NCBI GenBank assembly: GCA_029887765.1
Contig: JARXPF010000003.1
Location: forward strand, 103,419-167,418
Direction of reading: 5' to 3'
Length of the DNA stretch: 64,000 bases
Source: Candidatus Methanomethylicota archaeon
GTDB lineage: Archaea; Thermoproteota; Methanomethylicia; Methanomethylicales; Methanomethylicaceae
Positions 29,383 through 37,629 of this stretch are shown piece after piece. How positions within the stretch are numbered: the stretch's first letter is position 1; each line of letters starts with the position of its first letter. The translations under genes and the position numbers were made by a program. A model generated the notes under the pieces. That model was not told the DNA's origin. It worked only from the letters and a program-made list of their open reading frames with translations, and did no database searches.

Positions 29383-29565
29383 ATGCCAAAAGTAAGAGTT
29401 GATCCAGATAAGTGTAATGGAGATGGATTATGTATATCAGTATGTCCAACAAATGTCTTTGATTTTATAAATAATAAAGCAGTTCCTGCTAGAGAGCAAG
29501 ATTGTATACTTTGTATGGCATGTGTAGCTCAATGTCCAACTCAAGCAATAACAGTTGAAGAATAA
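29383..29565 (+). CDS. Ferredoxin with two Fe-S cluster motifs
   Basis: A 60-residue ferredoxin. CNGDGLCISVCP and CILCMACVAQCP are its two cluster motifs. The first motif replaces the second cysteine of CxxCxxC by Asp (CxxDxxC), as in several archaeal ferredoxins where that cluster can be 3Fe-4S. Electron carrier in the cytosol; the nearby CooS-like protein is a conceivable partner, but they are not in one operon. Confidence 0.92.
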   Translation: MPKVRVDPDKCNGDGLCISVCPTNVFDFINNKAVPAREQDCILCMACVAQCPTQAITVEE

Positions 29566-29605
29566 TTCCTAATTTTTATATTTTATTTTTTAAATAAATT
29601 TATTT

Positions 29606-30097
29606 ATGCTATTTTCTAATGAAAATTCATCATTAAAAGAGATAATTGAAGAAGCAAGAAATAAAATTCTAAAAGGAATTAATCATTTAGAAAAATTAGA
29701 AATTGAATTGGATAAAAAAGATAACAAACTTTGGAATGAAGTTATAAAATCATTTGAAAATAATGATTCAATAAAAGCAAATTCTTTAGCAAAGGAATTA
29801 TTTGAAATAAGAAAATTAAAGAAAATTATTCAAAATAAAAAACAAGATTTAGAAATTATTTCTACAAAGCTTTTATTTATAAAAGAATTTGAAGATATTA
29901 CTAAAACATTAACTCCTATAAATAAAATATTAAAAGATTTTAATAAAAGTATTCCTAATTCAATTAATGAAATTCATAATATAATTGAAACTAACATAAT
30001 AATTAATGAAATTCCAATATTTTATAATGAAGAAGTTGAGAAAATATTGAATGAAGCTGCTATGATTGCAAAATTAAGAAAAGAAAATTCTAAGTAA
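29606..30097 (+). CDS. ESCRT-III (CdvB/Snf7-like) protein, short paralogue
   Basis: A 163-residue coiled-coil protein whose layout matches the ESCRT-III core of archaeal CdvB proteins. It shows the helix-1/helix-2 hairpin LEKLEIELDKKDNKLWNEV, then the NSLAKELFEIRKLKKII segment resembling the conserved 'A-x-ELAEIRK' region, and a later DITKTLTPINKILKDF helix. It lacks the C-terminal winged-helix and MIM2 tail of the main CdvB, so it is a CdvB1/B2-like paralogue. Presumably acts in membrane remodelling or division. CdvA and CdvC are not in the window. Confidence 0.7.
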   Translation: MLFSNENSSLKEIIEEARNKILKGINHLEKLEIELDKKDNKLWNEVIKSFENNDSIKANSLAKELFEIRKLKKIIQNKKQDLEIISTKLLFIKEFEDITKTLTPINKILKDFNKSIPNSINEIHNIIETNIIINEIPIFYNEEVEKILNEAAMIAKLRKENSK

Positions 30098-30971
30098 TTA
30101 CTATAATTTCTTTATCCATTGTAAGTATAGTATGTTCTGCTTGAGCTATAGGTTTTTTTGTAGCTTCAATTAATGTAGGATATTCATATAATATATTATT
30201 TTCAAGTAATTTTCTTAAAATTTCATCAGGAATATTTATCCATCTTTTAGTAAAAGGAAGTGTTCTATATTTTCTTAAAATTTCTTCAAAGAATTTTTTA
30301 ATTTCTTGATTTTTAGGACCTTTAAGTTTTATTATTTGTAAAATATTTCCAGGTGGACCATTAATAACTTCTCCTTTTGCTTCAGATAAAGTTACAAAAG
30401 GTTCTATGGCATATATTGACCATGGCTCTATTTTTCCATAATAATTACCTGAAATATTTGGTATACTAATACCAGAATGTATCATATATTTAGATATACT
30501 ATGACCTGTTAAATTTGATATAGGTTTATAACCATAAGATTTTATCACTTTTTCTATAATTTCTCCAATGTTTGAAACTTTAATTCCAATGTTTATAATT
30601 TCCAAAGCTTTTTGTAAAGCTTCTTCAGCCACTTCTATTAATTCTTCATATTCTGATTCAATAGATATTGTTAAAGCAGTATCTGCTATAAATCCATTTA
30701 TATGTACTCCAAAATCTACTTTAACTAAATTTCCATAATTTATTATAGTTTCATCATTAGGAGGAGATGTATAATGTGCTCCTATATAATCAATTCCAAT
30801 ATTACATGGAAAAGCAGGCTCTCCTCCTAATCTTCTAATTTCTTCTTCTATTTTTTCACATATTTCTATTACTTTCATTTTTTCTTTTACAAAATATCTA
30901 ATTTTTTCTCTAATTTCTCTTGTTATTTTCCCAGCTTTAATTATCCATTCAATTTCTTCTTCACTTAGCAT
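30090..30971 (-). CDS. map: Methionine aminopeptidase, type II
   Basis: Removes initiator methionine. The pita-bread fold metal ligands are visible: KVDFGVHINGFIADTALT (two Asp), NLTGHSISKYMIHSG (His), AIEPFVTLSEAKGEV (Glu) and AEHTILTMDKE (Glu near the end). 293 residues with the type II insertion. GGGGATTTA precedes the ATG. It shares a short divergent promoter region with dcd. Confidence 0.95.
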   Translation of the reverse strand: MLSEEEIEWIIKAGKITREIREKIRYFVKEKMKVIEICEKIEEEIRRLGGEPAFPCNIGIDYIGAHYTSPPNDETIINYGNLVKVDFGVHINGFIADTALTISIESEYEELIEVAEEALQKALEIINIGIKVSNIGEIIEKVIKSYGYKPISNLTGHSISKYMIHSGISIPNISGNYYGKIEPWSIYAIEPFVTLSEAKGEVINGPPGNILQIIKLKGPKNQEIKKFFEEILRKYRTLPFTKRWINIPDEILRKLLENNILYEYPTLIEATKKPIAQAEHTILTMDKEIIVIT

Positions 30972-31032
30972 TAAATCCCCAAAATGCTATAGTGCAAAAA
31001 TTATTTATAAAAACTCATCAATTGATTTAAAT

Positions 31033-31566
31033 ATGTGTGTATTAGGAAAAGACATCTTAATTGAACTTAATAAAAAATATAAAATAATAAATCCATTTAA
31101 TGAATTACAATTAGATGGTGATAGCTATATATTAACAGTTGGAAAGGATGTAACACTTCAATACTTAGAACATCAAAATGTTATTTCTCATGAAATTGTA
31201 TTTACTCCACCTAATTACATAGCATACTTAACTGCTAAGAGTAGATATGGAAGAATGGGTTTATCTTTTCTAAATGCTGCAAAAGTACATAGTGGATTTT
31301 GTGGAAGACTTGCATTAGAAATAGTTAATTTAAATAATGATAGAAGACCAATAACTATAAGAAAAGGAGATCCTTTCATGCATATAGAATTTATAAAAAG
31401 AGAAGGAGCACCTTCTCCATATGAAGGAGAATATCAATTTCAATATATGACTCGTGAAGAAATTGAAGAATATATTCCAATAATGAAAGAAATAATTCCA
31501 AATTTTGAAAAATTATTCAAAATTTGGATGAGTAAATATCAAGATTGGACTAGTTTCCATAAATAA
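31033..31566 (+). CDS. dcd: dCTP deaminase / dUTPase-family protein
   Basis: Trimeric nucleotide-pool enzyme that converts dCTP to dUTP (or dUMP in bifunctional forms). Motifs: LQLDGDSYILTVG near the N-terminus, TAKSRYGRMGLSFLN and KVHSGFCGRLALEIVN, and a C-terminal glycine/aromatic tail EGEYQFQYM. 177 residues. Whether it is mono- or bifunctional cannot be read from this sequence. The 3' end overlaps the convergent PUA gene by 28 bases. Confidence 0.88.
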   Translation: MCVLGKDILIELNKKYKIINPFNELQLDGDSYILTVGKDVTLQYLEHQNVISHEIVFTPPNYIAYLTAKSRYGRMGLSFLNAAKVHSGFCGRLALEIVNLNNDRRPITIRKGDPFMHIEFIKREGAPSPYEGEYQFQYMTREEIEEYIPIMKEIIPNFEKLFKIWMSKYQDWTSFHK

Positions 31567-32021
31567 TCTCCTACATAATGTAAATTTTTTATTGCTTTTC
31601 CTTTTCTTTTTTCTAATATTTCTTTTGAATTCATAATCATTTTTCCAATAGCTATGGGTTTTCCATGTTTTTCATCTATTACAACAACTATTTCTTCTAA
31701 ATTTACATCATTAATATTTCTTATTCCTGGAGCCATAACATCTGCTCCATTTACTATATGAGGAATAGCACCCATATCTACAATTACTTTTGGTAAATTT
31801 TCTAAGAATTCTTCTCTTAAAGGTGGTATAATTTCTTCATTTATAAGAAAAGCAATTGCTTTTCCTTCTTGTAAATATATTTTAACTCCATCCTTAGTTT
31901 CAATTAATTCTATCATTTTCTTTTTCTCTAATTTCTCATATATATTGGGAAATTTTTCTTTTAAAATATTTAATAATTCTTTTTGTTCTTTTGAACTTAA
32001 TGGATGCCTCTTTTTAATCAT
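31539..32021 (-). CDS. PUA-domain RNA-binding protein, MCTS1-like
   Basis: A 160-residue archaeal counterpart of MCTS1/Tma20, which in eukaryotes acts in ribosome recycling and re-initiation. An N-terminal pre-PUA domain (RHPLSSKEQKELLNILKEKF) is followed by a PUA domain from about residue 77, with VDMGAIPHIVNGADVMAPGI as its signature. GGAGAGAT precedes the ATG. Confidence 0.88.
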   Translation of the reverse strand: MIKKRHPLSSKEQKELLNILKEKFPNIYEKLEKKKMIELIETKDGVKIYLQEGKAIAFLINEEIIPPLREEFLENLPKVIVDMGAIPHIVNGADVMAPGIRNINDVNLEEIVVVIDEKHGKPIAIGKMIMNSKEILEKRKGKAIKNLHYVGDYLWKLVQS

Positions 32022-32096
32022 ATTTTTAATCTCTCCGATAGGCTTAAATAATGTATTTTATTAACCCATTGTTAGCTTTTGCGGTAGGCGTTGGGT

Positions 32097-32327
32097 ATGA
32101 GTGAACATAGTGCAACTGAATTACTAATGCAATCCCTTGGTTCAATAGTATTAGTAAAATTAAAAGGAGGAAGAATAGTTAGAGGATTATTAAGAAGTTT
32201 TGATCAACATTTAAATCTTGTACTTGATGAAGCTGATGAGCTTTTAAATGAAGGAGAAACTAGAAAACTTGGTACTATAATAGTCAGAGGAGATAATGTA
32301 GTTATAATATCACCATCTCCGAAGTGA
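32097..32327 (+). CDS. LSm/Sm-like archaeal RNA-binding protein
   Basis: A 76-residue Sm-fold protein that forms a heptameric ring binding U-rich RNA. The Sm1 motif is VLVKLKGGRIVRGLLRSFDQHLNLVLDEA and Sm2 is LGTIIVRGDNVVIIS. I start at ATG 32097 (MSEHSATELL); the ORF could open 6 bases earlier at TTG. The L37e gene follows after 6 bases, the standard LSm-L37e archaeal pair. Confidence 0.95.
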   Translation: MSEHSATELLMQSLGSIVLVKLKGGRIVRGLLRSFDQHLNLVLDEADELLNEGETRKLGTIIVRGDNVVIISPSPK

Positions 32328-32333
32328 TGAAAT

Positions 32334-32477
32334 ATGAAAGGTACACCTTCCATGGGTAGAAGATCAAGAGGAAAAACTCACATAATTTGTAGAAGATGTG
32401 GACGTCATAGCTATAATATAAGAAAGAAAAAATGTGCAGCTTGTGGTTATGGAAGATCGTCTAGAAGAAATGATTAG
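32334..32477 (+). CDS. rpl37e: 50S ribosomal protein L37e
   Basis: A 47-residue zinc ribosomal protein, missed by length cut-offs. It reads [16 protein letters not shown], then [22 protein letters not shown], with the four zinc cysteines of L37e (19, 22, 34, 37) and an arginine-rich tail. It follows the LSm gene directly. GAAGTGATGA upstream supplies the ribosome site. Confidence 0.95.
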   Translation: MKGTPSMGRRSRGKTHIICRRCGRHSYNIRKKKCAACGYGRSSRRND

Positions 32478-32513
32478 TTAATTTAAAATAATAGCTATTG
32501 AATATAAGAAAAT

Positions 32514-32605
32514 GGGCCGGTAGCTCAGTTGGCAGAGCGCCCGCTTGGCGTTGTAATACACCAAAATGCGGGAGGTCACGGGTTCAAATCCCGTCCGGTC
32601 CACCA
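32514..32605 (+). tRNA. tRNA-Ala (anticodon GGC) with a 16-base intron, CCA encoded
   Basis: Acceptor GGGCCGG/CCGGTCC contains the G3-U70 pair that marks alanine tRNAs. The anticodon stem CCCGC/GCGGG encloses loop TTGGCG...T, interrupted after position 37 by an intron at 32551-32566. The four-base helix TTGG/CCAA flanked by bulges CGT and AAT forms a canonical bulge-helix-bulge, and TGT/ACA closes the intron hairpin. Anticodon GGC. CCA at 32603-32605. Confidence 0.95.
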
Positions 32606-32651
32606 TTAATTATTTTAATAGGATTAATTATTGATTTAAATAGGTGATTTT

Positions 32652-34535
32652 TTGTCTTTTGAAATAAGTATACATGAATCTATTAAAGAAATGTATAAGA
32701 AATTAAAAGAAGATGGGATGACAAATCTCTGGGATAGATGGATAGAGCAAGAAAAGATAAGATGTAAAACTTTTTGTGCTATAGGATTGAGTTGTCAATT
32801 TTGTAGTAATGGACCTTGTAGAATAATACCAGGTAAAGTTGAGAGAGGAGCTTGTGGTATAGATGGAGATGGAATGGCTATGCGATATATGTTGCTCAGA
32901 AATGCCATGGGTCTATCAACATATACATATCATGCACGTGAAGTTGCAAAAACTTTGATTGCAACTGGTCAAGGAAAAACTCCATTTAGAATTTCTGATG
33001 TTGAAAAACTTAGAGATTTTGCTGAAAAATTGGGTTTAAATAAGAATCTTACTATAGAAAATCTTGCTATTGAAGTTGGGCGTTCCATTCTTAATATTAT
33101 AAATAGTGATTCTAGTGAAGTTTTAAAAACTGTGGAAATTTTTGCCCCTCCTAAAAGAATTGAAGTTTGGAAAAAACTAGGTATTTTGCCTGGAGGGCCT
33201 GCAAATGAACAAATTGATGCTATTTCTCATTGTCTTACTAATGTTGATGGAGATTATGTTTCTCTTGCAAAAACTGCAATGAGGTTGGCTCTTTCTTGTA
33301 TTTATGGATCGCTTATACCACTTGAATATGGTCAAGATATATTATTTGGTACACCAAAACCTCATAAAATGTACTTTGATTTTGGTATATTAAATCCAGA
33401 TTATGTAAATATTGTTGTAAATGGTCATGAACCCTTTGTTGGTATGGCTCTTATAGAATATTGTAGAAAACCTGAAGTTCAAAAACTTGCTAAAGATATT
33501 GGTGCTAAAGGAATTAGAATTATAGGATCTATTGAAACTGGTCAAGAAATTCTTCAAAGAGTAGAAGCTGATGAAGTGTTTATAGGAATGACTGGTAATT
33601 GGATATCCATAGAGCCATTAATAGCTACAGGTGTAGTTGATTTATTTGCTATGGATATGAATTGTTCTCCTCCATCACTTGAAGAATATTCTAAAAAATA
33701 TCCAACAACCTTTGTATCAGTCTCTCCTCTTGTTAACATTAGAGGTATAGAGAAACATATTCATTATTCTCCAGAGAAAATAGCCATTCAAGTTGAAGAA
33801 ATTGTAAATCTTGCTATTCAAAACTTTTCAAGAAGAAGAAATACTGGAATAAAAATTCCATCTAGAGTACAATCTGCTATTGTTGGATTTTCAATAGAAT
33901 CCATTATTTCTATACTTGGAGGAAGTTTATCACCATTATTAAATGCAATAAAAGAAGGAAAATTAAAAGGAATTGTTGCTTTAGTGTCTTGTACAAGTAT
34001 AGGAAATGGTCCTCATGATTTACCTACTGTGACAATTGCTAAAGAATTAATAAAAAGAGATATATTAATACTTTCAATGGGATGTGGAAATGCTGCTCTT
34101 CAAGTAGAAGGATTATGTAGCTTAGAAGCTTGTGAAATAGCTGGCTCGAATTTAAAATCTATTTGTAAATCCTTAGGAATTCCTCCAGTATTATCTTTTG
34201 GGACTTGTACAGATACTGGTAGATTATCAATACTTGTATCAGAAATAGCTAAAGCACTTAATTTAGACATTCCAGATTTACCAATAGCAGTTACTGCTCC
34301 TCAATATATGGAGCAAAAAGCTACAATAGATGCAATATTTGCTCTTGCTTTTGGAACATTAACTCATGTATCTCCTAAACCTCCAATAATTGGTGCAACT
34401 AAATTAATGAAATTGCTTACTGAAGATCTTGTTAATATAACTGGAGGAAGATTATTGCTTGAAGATAATATGATAAAAGCAGCAGATATCATAGAATCTC
34501 ATATTTTAGAAAAGAGAAAGGCTTTAGGAATATAA
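32652..34535 (+). CDS. cooS: Ni-CODH family catalytic protein (CooS-like) lacking one C-cluster cysteine
   Basis: Member of the anaerobic carbon monoxide dehydrogenase family, 627 residues, TTG start set by AGGTGAT. N-terminal cysteines C38, C42, C48, C51, C56 and C68 fit a D cluster of CxxxC type plus the B cluster. For the C cluster, His259 (NGHEPF), Cys338, Cys447, Cys478 and Cys519 are present, but the position of Cys295 is Glu (GSIETGQE instead of GICCTxNE). The histidine channel is also altered (STYTYHARE). Classical CO oxidation is therefore doubtful; it resembles the deviating CODH-V group. No CooC, CooF or acetyl-CoA synthase gene is adjacent. Confidence 0.88.
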   Translation: MSFEISIHESIKEMYKKLKEDGMTNLWDRWIEQEKIRCKTFCAIGLSCQFCSNGPCRIIPGKVERGACGIDGDGMAMRYMLLRNAMGLSTYTYHAREVAKTLIATGQGKTPFRISDVEKLRDFAEKLGLNKNLTIENLAIEVGRSILNIINSDSSEVLKTVEIFAPPKRIEVWKKLGILPGGPANEQIDAISHCLTNVDGDYVSLAKTAMRLALSCIYGSLIPLEYGQDILFGTPKPHKMYFDFGILNPDYVNIVVNGHEPFVGMALIEYCRKPEVQKLAKDIGAKGIRIIGSIETGQEILQRVEADEVFIGMTGNWISIEPLIATGVVDLFAMDMNCSPPSLEEYSKKYPTTFVSVSPLVNIRGIEKHIHYSPEKIAIQVEEIVNLAIQNFSRRRNTGIKIPSRVQSAIVGFSIESIISILGGSLSPLLNAIKEGKLKGIVALVSCTSIGNGPHDLPTVTIAKELIKRDILILSMGCGNAALQVEGLCSLEACEIAGSNLKSICKSLGIPPVLSFGTCTDTGRLSILVSEIAKALNLDIPDLPIAVTAPQYMEQKATIDAIFALAFGTLTHVSPKPPIIGATKLMKLLTEDLVNITGGRLLLEDNMIKAADIIESHILEKRKALGI

Positions 34536-34679
34536 ATAATACAATTTTTTTATTAAATTTAATTAATAGTTTTAATTATAATAAAACTTTAGTGATAAAT
34601 ATAATTTATAAATATTACTTAATAATAAATTTTTGCATAGTTATTAATATTTTTAAACTATATTTTCAATAATTTATAA

Positions 34680-35075
34680 TTATTTCTCACAAATATCCAT
34701 TAAAGATAAACTCATTTGTTTTATATTACTACTAGCTTTTAATCCATCCATTAATTTTCTTATTTTTTCTGTTATTCCTTTTATTACCATAACTTCCATA
34801 CAAGTATTTTCATTTATATGAACATGTATAAATGCAATAATTATATCTCCAAATTCATGTTGAATTTTTTCAGTTACTTTTCCTCCTTTTTCATAAAGTA
34901 CACTTAATGTTGCTATAACTTCTCCTTTTATACTTTCTAAAGATTTATATTCATATATATACTTTCTTAAAGCATGTCTTAAAATTTCAGATCTACTTAT
35001 ATACCAATCTTTACTAAGAATTTTATCAAGTTCTTCTAATAATTCATTTGGAATAGAAATACTTACTACTACCAT
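34680..35075 (-). CDS. nikR: NikR-type nickel-responsive regulator
   Basis: A 131-residue ribbon-helix-helix regulator with a C-terminal ACT domain. Residues 4-40 form the RHH (VSISIPNELLEELDKI, then SRSEILRHALRKYI). The nickel ligands are all present with the right spacing: His73, His84, His86 (HVH) and Cys92, as H76/H87/H89/C95 in E. coli NikR. ATG overlaps the end of the ABC permease gene, with GGTGAAA upstream. It is the last gene of the metal-transporter operon. Probable targets are this operon and possibly the cobN operon, which carries NikR-like palindromes. Confidence 0.9.
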   Translation of the reverse strand: MVVVSISIPNELLEELDKILSKDWYISRSEILRHALRKYIYEYKSLESIKGEVIATLSVLYEKGGKVTEKIQHEFGDIIIAFIHVHINENTCMEVMVIKGITEKIRKLMDGLKASSNIKQMSLSLMDICEK

Positions 35076-35869
35076 TTCTTTTTCACCAATATAGAAATTA
35101 TATAAATTAAAACTAAAGTAAATACTATTGAGGCTGAAGTTGATATTCCAAATTGTACTGAAATTATTATACCAAAAATTATTCCAATTAAAGCTATAAT
35201 AATTGCAGCTATAAGTGTTTTAAAGAAAGAATAATTTAATCTTAATACTATAAGTGCAGGTATTACTATAAGAGCTACTACAAGAATTACTCCAACTATT
35301 TTTATAGATAATATTATTGTTGTAGCAACTATTAAATTAAAGCATATTGAAATAGGTCTTACTTTTATTCCCATTATTTTAGCTTCTTCTTCATTAAAAA
35401 TTATTGCTAATAATTCTCTTTGAAAAATTGTTAAAAAAATTAAAGCAAATATTGTAATTAAAGAAATAGAAATTATTTCTTCTCTACTTATTGTAAGTAT
35501 AGATCCAAAGAGAAATATAAATAAATCAATACCAAAACCTTTAGTTATACTTATTATAATTAAGCCTATGGAAAATCCAATAGCAAGCATTAAAGCTATA
35601 GCAGAATCTGATTGAGCAAGTTTTTTACTTCTCATATAATTTATTAAAAATATTGAAAATATTGATATAATAAAAGCTGTAATAAAAGGATCAATTCCTA
35701 ATAACATACCAAGAGCCAATCCTCCAAAAGCAGTATGAGCAGTTCCATCTACTATCATAGATTCTTTTCTTAATACAAGAAATAATCCTACCCATGCACA
35801 TAAAATTCCTATTAATATACCTCCAATTATAGCATTTTGAAAAAATTGATATTTAAAAAGTTCAATCAA
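35069..35869 (-). CDS. ABC-3 family metal transporter permease
   Basis: Membrane subunit of a ZnuB/MntB-type importer with about eight transmembrane segments (266 residues from my start). The conserved SMIVDGTAHTAFGGLALG segment and VIPALIVLRL are typical of the ABC-3 family. I start at TTG 35869, which follows GGTGA at 5 bases and overlaps the ATPase stop; a longer reading to 35923 would lie inside the ATPase gene. Family members import Zn, Mn or Fe; the NikR neighbour raises the possibility of nickel. Confidence 0.9.
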   Translation of the reverse strand: MIELFKYQFFQNAIIGGILIGILCAWVGLFLVLRKESMIVDGTAHTAFGGLALGMLLGIDPFITAFIISIFSIFLINYMRSKKLAQSDSAIALMLAIGFSIGLIIISITKGFGIDLFIFLFGSILTISREEIISISLITIFALIFLTIFQRELLAIIFNEEEAKIMGIKVRPISICFNLIVATTIILSIKIVGVILVVALIVIPALIVLRLNYSFFKTLIAAIIIALIGIIFGIIISVQFGISTSASIVFTLVLIYIISILVKKKW

Positions 35870-36635
35870 TGAATTCACCTTTACATTCATGTTTATGAAA
35901 TACAAAATAGAAATGCTCACCATAAGTTTTTCTTAAAATACCTTCTATATTTTTCATTTCCTCTTCTTTTATTTCAGTTGAATAAACTTCTTTATTAACA
36001 CATATTATTTTATTCATTCTACAAAATACTGCAGAAAGATCATGAGAAACCATAAGTATTGTAACCTTCATTTTATTATTTAATTCTGACATTTTTTGAT
36101 AGAATTTTTCTTGAGTTGTAGAATCCATTCCAGATATAGGTTCATCTAATATTAATACTTCAGGTTTTCTAACAAGAGCTCTTGCAACAAACATTCTTTG
36201 TTTTTGTCCTTCAGAAAGTTCTCCAATTCTTCTATTTGCAAAATCAGATAAACCCATGAATTCTAAAGCTAATTCAACTTCTTCCCAATCTTCTTTTTCA
36301 ATTTTTATTCCAGCTTTTCTTCCCAATCTTCCAAGTACTACAAATTCTTTTACTGAAAGTGGAAAATTATTATCAAAATTTGTTGCATCTTGAGGTATGA
36401 ATGCAATTTTATACCATTCTTTAAATTCTTCTAAATTCTTCCCAAACCATTTTATTAAACCATTTAATTTAGGAATTCTTCCAAGTATAGTTAATAAAAG
36501 AGTTGTTTTTCCTCCACCATTTGGTCCTACAATTCCTACATAATCTCCTTTTATAATATCAAAATTAGCATTATTTATTATCATTCTTTTATTTCTCATA
36601 ACTTGAAGATTTCTAACTTCTAAAATTTTTTCCAT
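35862..36635 (-). CDS. ABC transporter ATPase, metal importer
   Basis: ZnuC/MntA-type ATP-binding subunit, 257 residues. Walker A GPNGGGKTTL, Q-loop region AFIPQDATN, signature LSEGQKQRM and Walker B VLILDEPISGMD are all present, followed by the switch His (VSHDLSAV). GGTGAATTT precedes the ATG. Middle gene of the substrate-binding protein, ATPase, permease, NikR operon. Confidence 0.93.
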   Translation of the reverse strand: MEKILEVRNLQVMRNKRMIINNANFDIIKGDYVGIVGPNGGGKTTLLLTILGRIPKLNGLIKWFGKNLEEFKEWYKIAFIPQDATNFDNNFPLSVKEFVVLGRLGRKAGIKIEKEDWEEVELALEFMGLSDFANRRIGELSEGQKQRMFVARALVRKPEVLILDEPISGMDSTTQEKFYQKMSELNNKMKVTILMVSHDLSAVFCRMNKIICVNKEVYSTEIKEEEMKNIEGILRKTYGEHFYFVFHKHECKGEFID

Positions 36636-36643
36636 AAATTCAC

Positions 36644-37525
36644 CTATTCAATTAATCCAATTTTTAATGCATTTAAATTCTCTTCAAGTTGTTTTAAATA
36701 ATCTTTATTATCAATTGGTCCTAATGCTAAATAAAGTTCAACTATTTTTATATTATTTATTTCTTTTTTAATTAAATCAGCATAAGATTTTGGAAATGTA
36801 GGATCTACATAAATTACACTAATATTATAATTTCTTATAACTTCAATTATATGTTTTATTAATATAGGACTAGGCTCTTCTTCTACTGATAATCCAATTA
36901 TTCCAATTTGTTCAAATCCATATCTTTTAGCTAAATATCCAAAAGCTTCATGATTAACTACTATAATATTTTTAGTTTTATTTGATAATTCTTCTTGATA
37001 TTTTATATCAAGTTCTTTTAATTTATTTTTAAGTTCATTAAATCTTTCTATATAATAATTTTTTCCATTAGGATCTTTTTCAATAAGAGCATTAAGTATT
37101 CTTTCTGCTTGTTTTAAAGCCATATATGGAGAAATCCATGTATGTGGATCAATTTTTCCATTTATATTAATTAATGGAAGGCCTTCTGTAGTATTAACTA
37201 TAATTTTTCCACTTAAATTTACTATACTTAAAATTTCTTTTATTAAAAAATCATCAAGATTTGCTCCATTAAATATAATCAAATCAGCTTTAGTTACTTC
37301 CATTATATCTGAAGGTGATGGACTCCAATGATGTGGTTCAGTATTATAAGGCATAAGAGTTTTAACATAAACTCTATCTCCTCCTATTTTTTCAACCAAA
37401 TATGCTAAAGGATAAAATGTTGCTACAACTTTTATTTTATTTTCATTAATAATTTCTTCATATTTTATTATAAAAACTCCTAATATTACTAAGACTATAA
37501 TAGAAGTTATTAATAATTTCTTCAT
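36644..37525 (-). CDS. ZnuA-type metal-binding protein of an ABC importer
   Basis: Cluster A-I solute-binding protein, 293 residues, anchored by an N-terminal hydrophobic helix (about residues 3-20) with no lipobox Cys. Histidines of the metal site are in EPHHWSPSP, DPHTWISP and VVNHEAFGYLA, plus Asp/Glu in IYVDPTFP. It lacks the long histidine-rich loop of zinc-specific ZnuA, so zinc, manganese or nickel are all possible. First gene of the operon. Confidence 0.9.
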   Translation of the reverse strand: MKKLLITSIIVLVILGVFIIKYEEIINENKIKVVATFYPLAYLVEKIGGDRVYVKTLMPYNTEPHHWSPSPSDIMEVTKADLIIFNGANLDDFLIKEILSIVNLSGKIIVNTTEGLPLININGKIDPHTWISPYMALKQAERILNALIEKDPNGKNYYIERFNELKNKLKELDIKYQEELSNKTKNIIVVNHEAFGYLAKRYGFEQIGIIGLSVEEEPSPILIKHIIEVIRNYNISVIYVDPTFPKSYADLIKKEINNIKIVELYLALGPIDNKDYLKQLEENLNALKIGLIE

Positions 37526-37629
37526 ATATAAAAATCTACTTTCTCCCTCATATATTAATTTTTTCTTTGAATTTTAATAATTTTTATTAAATTTTATATT
37601 AAATTTTAATAATTATAGAAAAAGTTATC

